From NCBI GenBank assembly GCA_039184335.1, contig JBCDBD010000021.1, forward strand, positions 1 through 61,800: a stretch of DNA of 61,800 bases, given 5' to 3'. Below the pieces are notes generated by a model. It was not told where the DNA came from, did not search any database, and saw only the letters and a program-made list of their open reading frames with translations. A program made the translations under genes and the position numbers. Of this stretch, positions 61,154-61,800 are shown one piece after another (position 1 is the stretch's first letter; every line of letters begins with the position of its first letter). This DNA comes from JBCDBD01 sp039184335. GTDB lineage: Bacteria; Bacteroidota; Bacteroidia; Flavobacteriales; Flavobacteriaceae.

Positions 61154-61800
61154 CTATGCAAATGTCTCTTTGTACAAAAACTTTCCAAAGTCTAAAATGC
61201 TTTCTAAGGGGGTATTGTCGAAAACATCAAAAATCGTCTTGACCGATTTCTCAATGGCAATATCGGTTTTCTCAAAACCAGGAGAAGAATCATCCATCCA
61301 AAATTTCAAAAGGAAGAGTACCTGAATCCAAGCTCCCTCAGAAAAAAGCATCGGGCTTTGTTTGGTAATGCGTAAGGTCCTACCAGCATTGGCCTCGTCA
61401 ATGAGTTCAGTGGCAAAATCTTTGACATGAACCCGCAAGCCCTTCAATTGCGATAGGTTTTCCAACGTATTTCTATGTTGCTTCAACGCGAAAAGAACAT
61501 AACTCCGATTTAGGGTCAACATTTCAAAAAAAGAGAACAAGAAGGTCAACAGTTTTTCTTTGTTCGTAAAATTGTTGTACGCCTCGTTTTCATTTATAAG
61601 ATCAATGGTCTTCTTGAAAAATTTAGACCATATGGCCTTTTGAAGACCATCGAAAGCACCGAAATACTTATAAAAATCCTCTTCTTTTACGGTATTCTCC
61701 TTACAAAACTTATAAATGGATTTTGGCGCCATTTCGTTTTCCAAAACTGATTTCATATATAAACCCATGATTTTTTCATCGGTTATCTCAGCTGAAGTAG
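61154..61800 (-). CDS. TetR-like transcriptional regulator, cut by the window edge
   Basis: The N-terminus is open to the edge: in-frame codons before ATG 61768 read ...SAEITDEKI, so the start probably lies beyond the window. The HTH-like region is APKSIYKFCKENTVKEEDFYKYFG, followed by a TetR-type helical C-domain. Its stop is 6 bases before the ABC1 gene start, so it probably regulates or is cotranscribed with it. Confidence 0.75.
   Translation of the reverse strand, partial: TSAEITDEKIMGLYMKSVLENEMAPKSIYKFCKENTVKEEDFYKYFGAFDGLQKAIWSKFFKKTIDLINENEAYNNFTNKEKLLTFLFSFFEMLTLNRSYVLFALKQHRNTLENLSQLKGLRVHVKDFATELIDEANAGRTLRITKQSPMLFSEGAWIQVLFLLKFWMDDSSPGFEKTDIAIEKSVKTIFDVFDNTPLESILDFGKFLYKETFA

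Noticed and set aside
1..61800. CRISPR arrays, insertion sequences or prophage
   Set aside because: No regularly spaced repeats, transposase, integrase or phage structural genes were seen.

Overview
The window looks like a chromosomal segment of a marine, carotenoid-producing member of the Flavobacteriaceae (Bacteroidota). This rests on the gene families: TonB-dependent and outer-membrane beta-barrel receptors with carboxypeptidase-like regulatory domains, short Crp-type regulators, a DUF4295 protein beside L33 and L28, a CrtI/CrtB/CrtZ/CrtD/CruF carotenoid cluster, and AT-rich intergenic DNA without strong Shine-Dalgarno signals. The genus cannot be fixed from the sequence alone. I saw no CRISPR array, rRNA operon, insertion sequence or integrase. 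The only confident RNA gene is a tRNA-Leu(GAG).

Layout. 0.4-1.6 kb: a class II Fic protein behind a striking set of inverted half-sites. 2.0-6.6 kb: a secreted TPR-like protein, a TonB-dependent receptor, a LytS-type kinase and a LytTR regulator, apparently one operon. 6.7-10.3 kb: a giant AsmA-like protein, then about 1 kb with no gene. 11.3-16.5 kb: a methyltransferase-like gene, then a sugar locus on the minus strand (LacI regulator, MFS sugar transporter, VOC protein, GH13 glucosidase) with a perfect 16-bp LacI-type palindrome before the transporter. 16.9-21.6 kb: three unusual plus-strand genes (the accessory region, below). 22.0-23.8 kb: three tandem Crp/Fnr-family paralogues. 24.4-30.4 kb: tRNA-Leu, a B12-binding MerR (LitR/CarH-type) photoreceptor-regulator and crtI-crtB-crtZ-crtD-cruF, enough for a zeaxanthin/myxol/saproxanthin-type pathway once GGPP synthase and lycopene cyclase are supplied from elsewhere. 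30.4-37.3 kb: two TlpA-like proteins (one without its cysteines), aconitase, MoxR and two SurA-like periplasmic folding proteins. 37.4-41.8 kb: small START-like proteins, a class A beta-lactamase-fold hydrolase, and a fasciclin gene divergent from an ECF sigma/anti-sigma pair. 41.8-52.2 kb: conserved housekeeping genes on the minus strand (rimO, ftsY, L33, L28, cinA, Hpt, FAH-family, exonuclease, esterase, 2-oxoacid dehydrogenase E2, recR). 52.3-61.8 kb: sodium/solute symporter, LpxR-like protein, CoA-binding protein, outer-membrane receptor, FMN-binding protein, FabH, ABC1-family kinase and a TetR-like gene cut by the window edge.

Best candidate for an undescribed system: the trio at 16907-21608. 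The second gene has a recognisable trehalose-6-phosphate phosphatase (HAD) domain followed by what looks like a second, catalytically dead HAD-like domain. By eye the first aligns, weakly but collinearly, with trehalose-6-phosphate synthase (GT20), with most catalytic residues replaced, followed by a hydrophobic hairpin and a long disordered tail. The third is a small charged protein with one leucine-rich-repeat-like stretch. All three end in low-complexity tails that become basic at the extreme C-terminus. I read this as a repurposed TPS/TPP-like pair plus partner, possibly secreted or effector-like. The GT20 link and any export role are inference.
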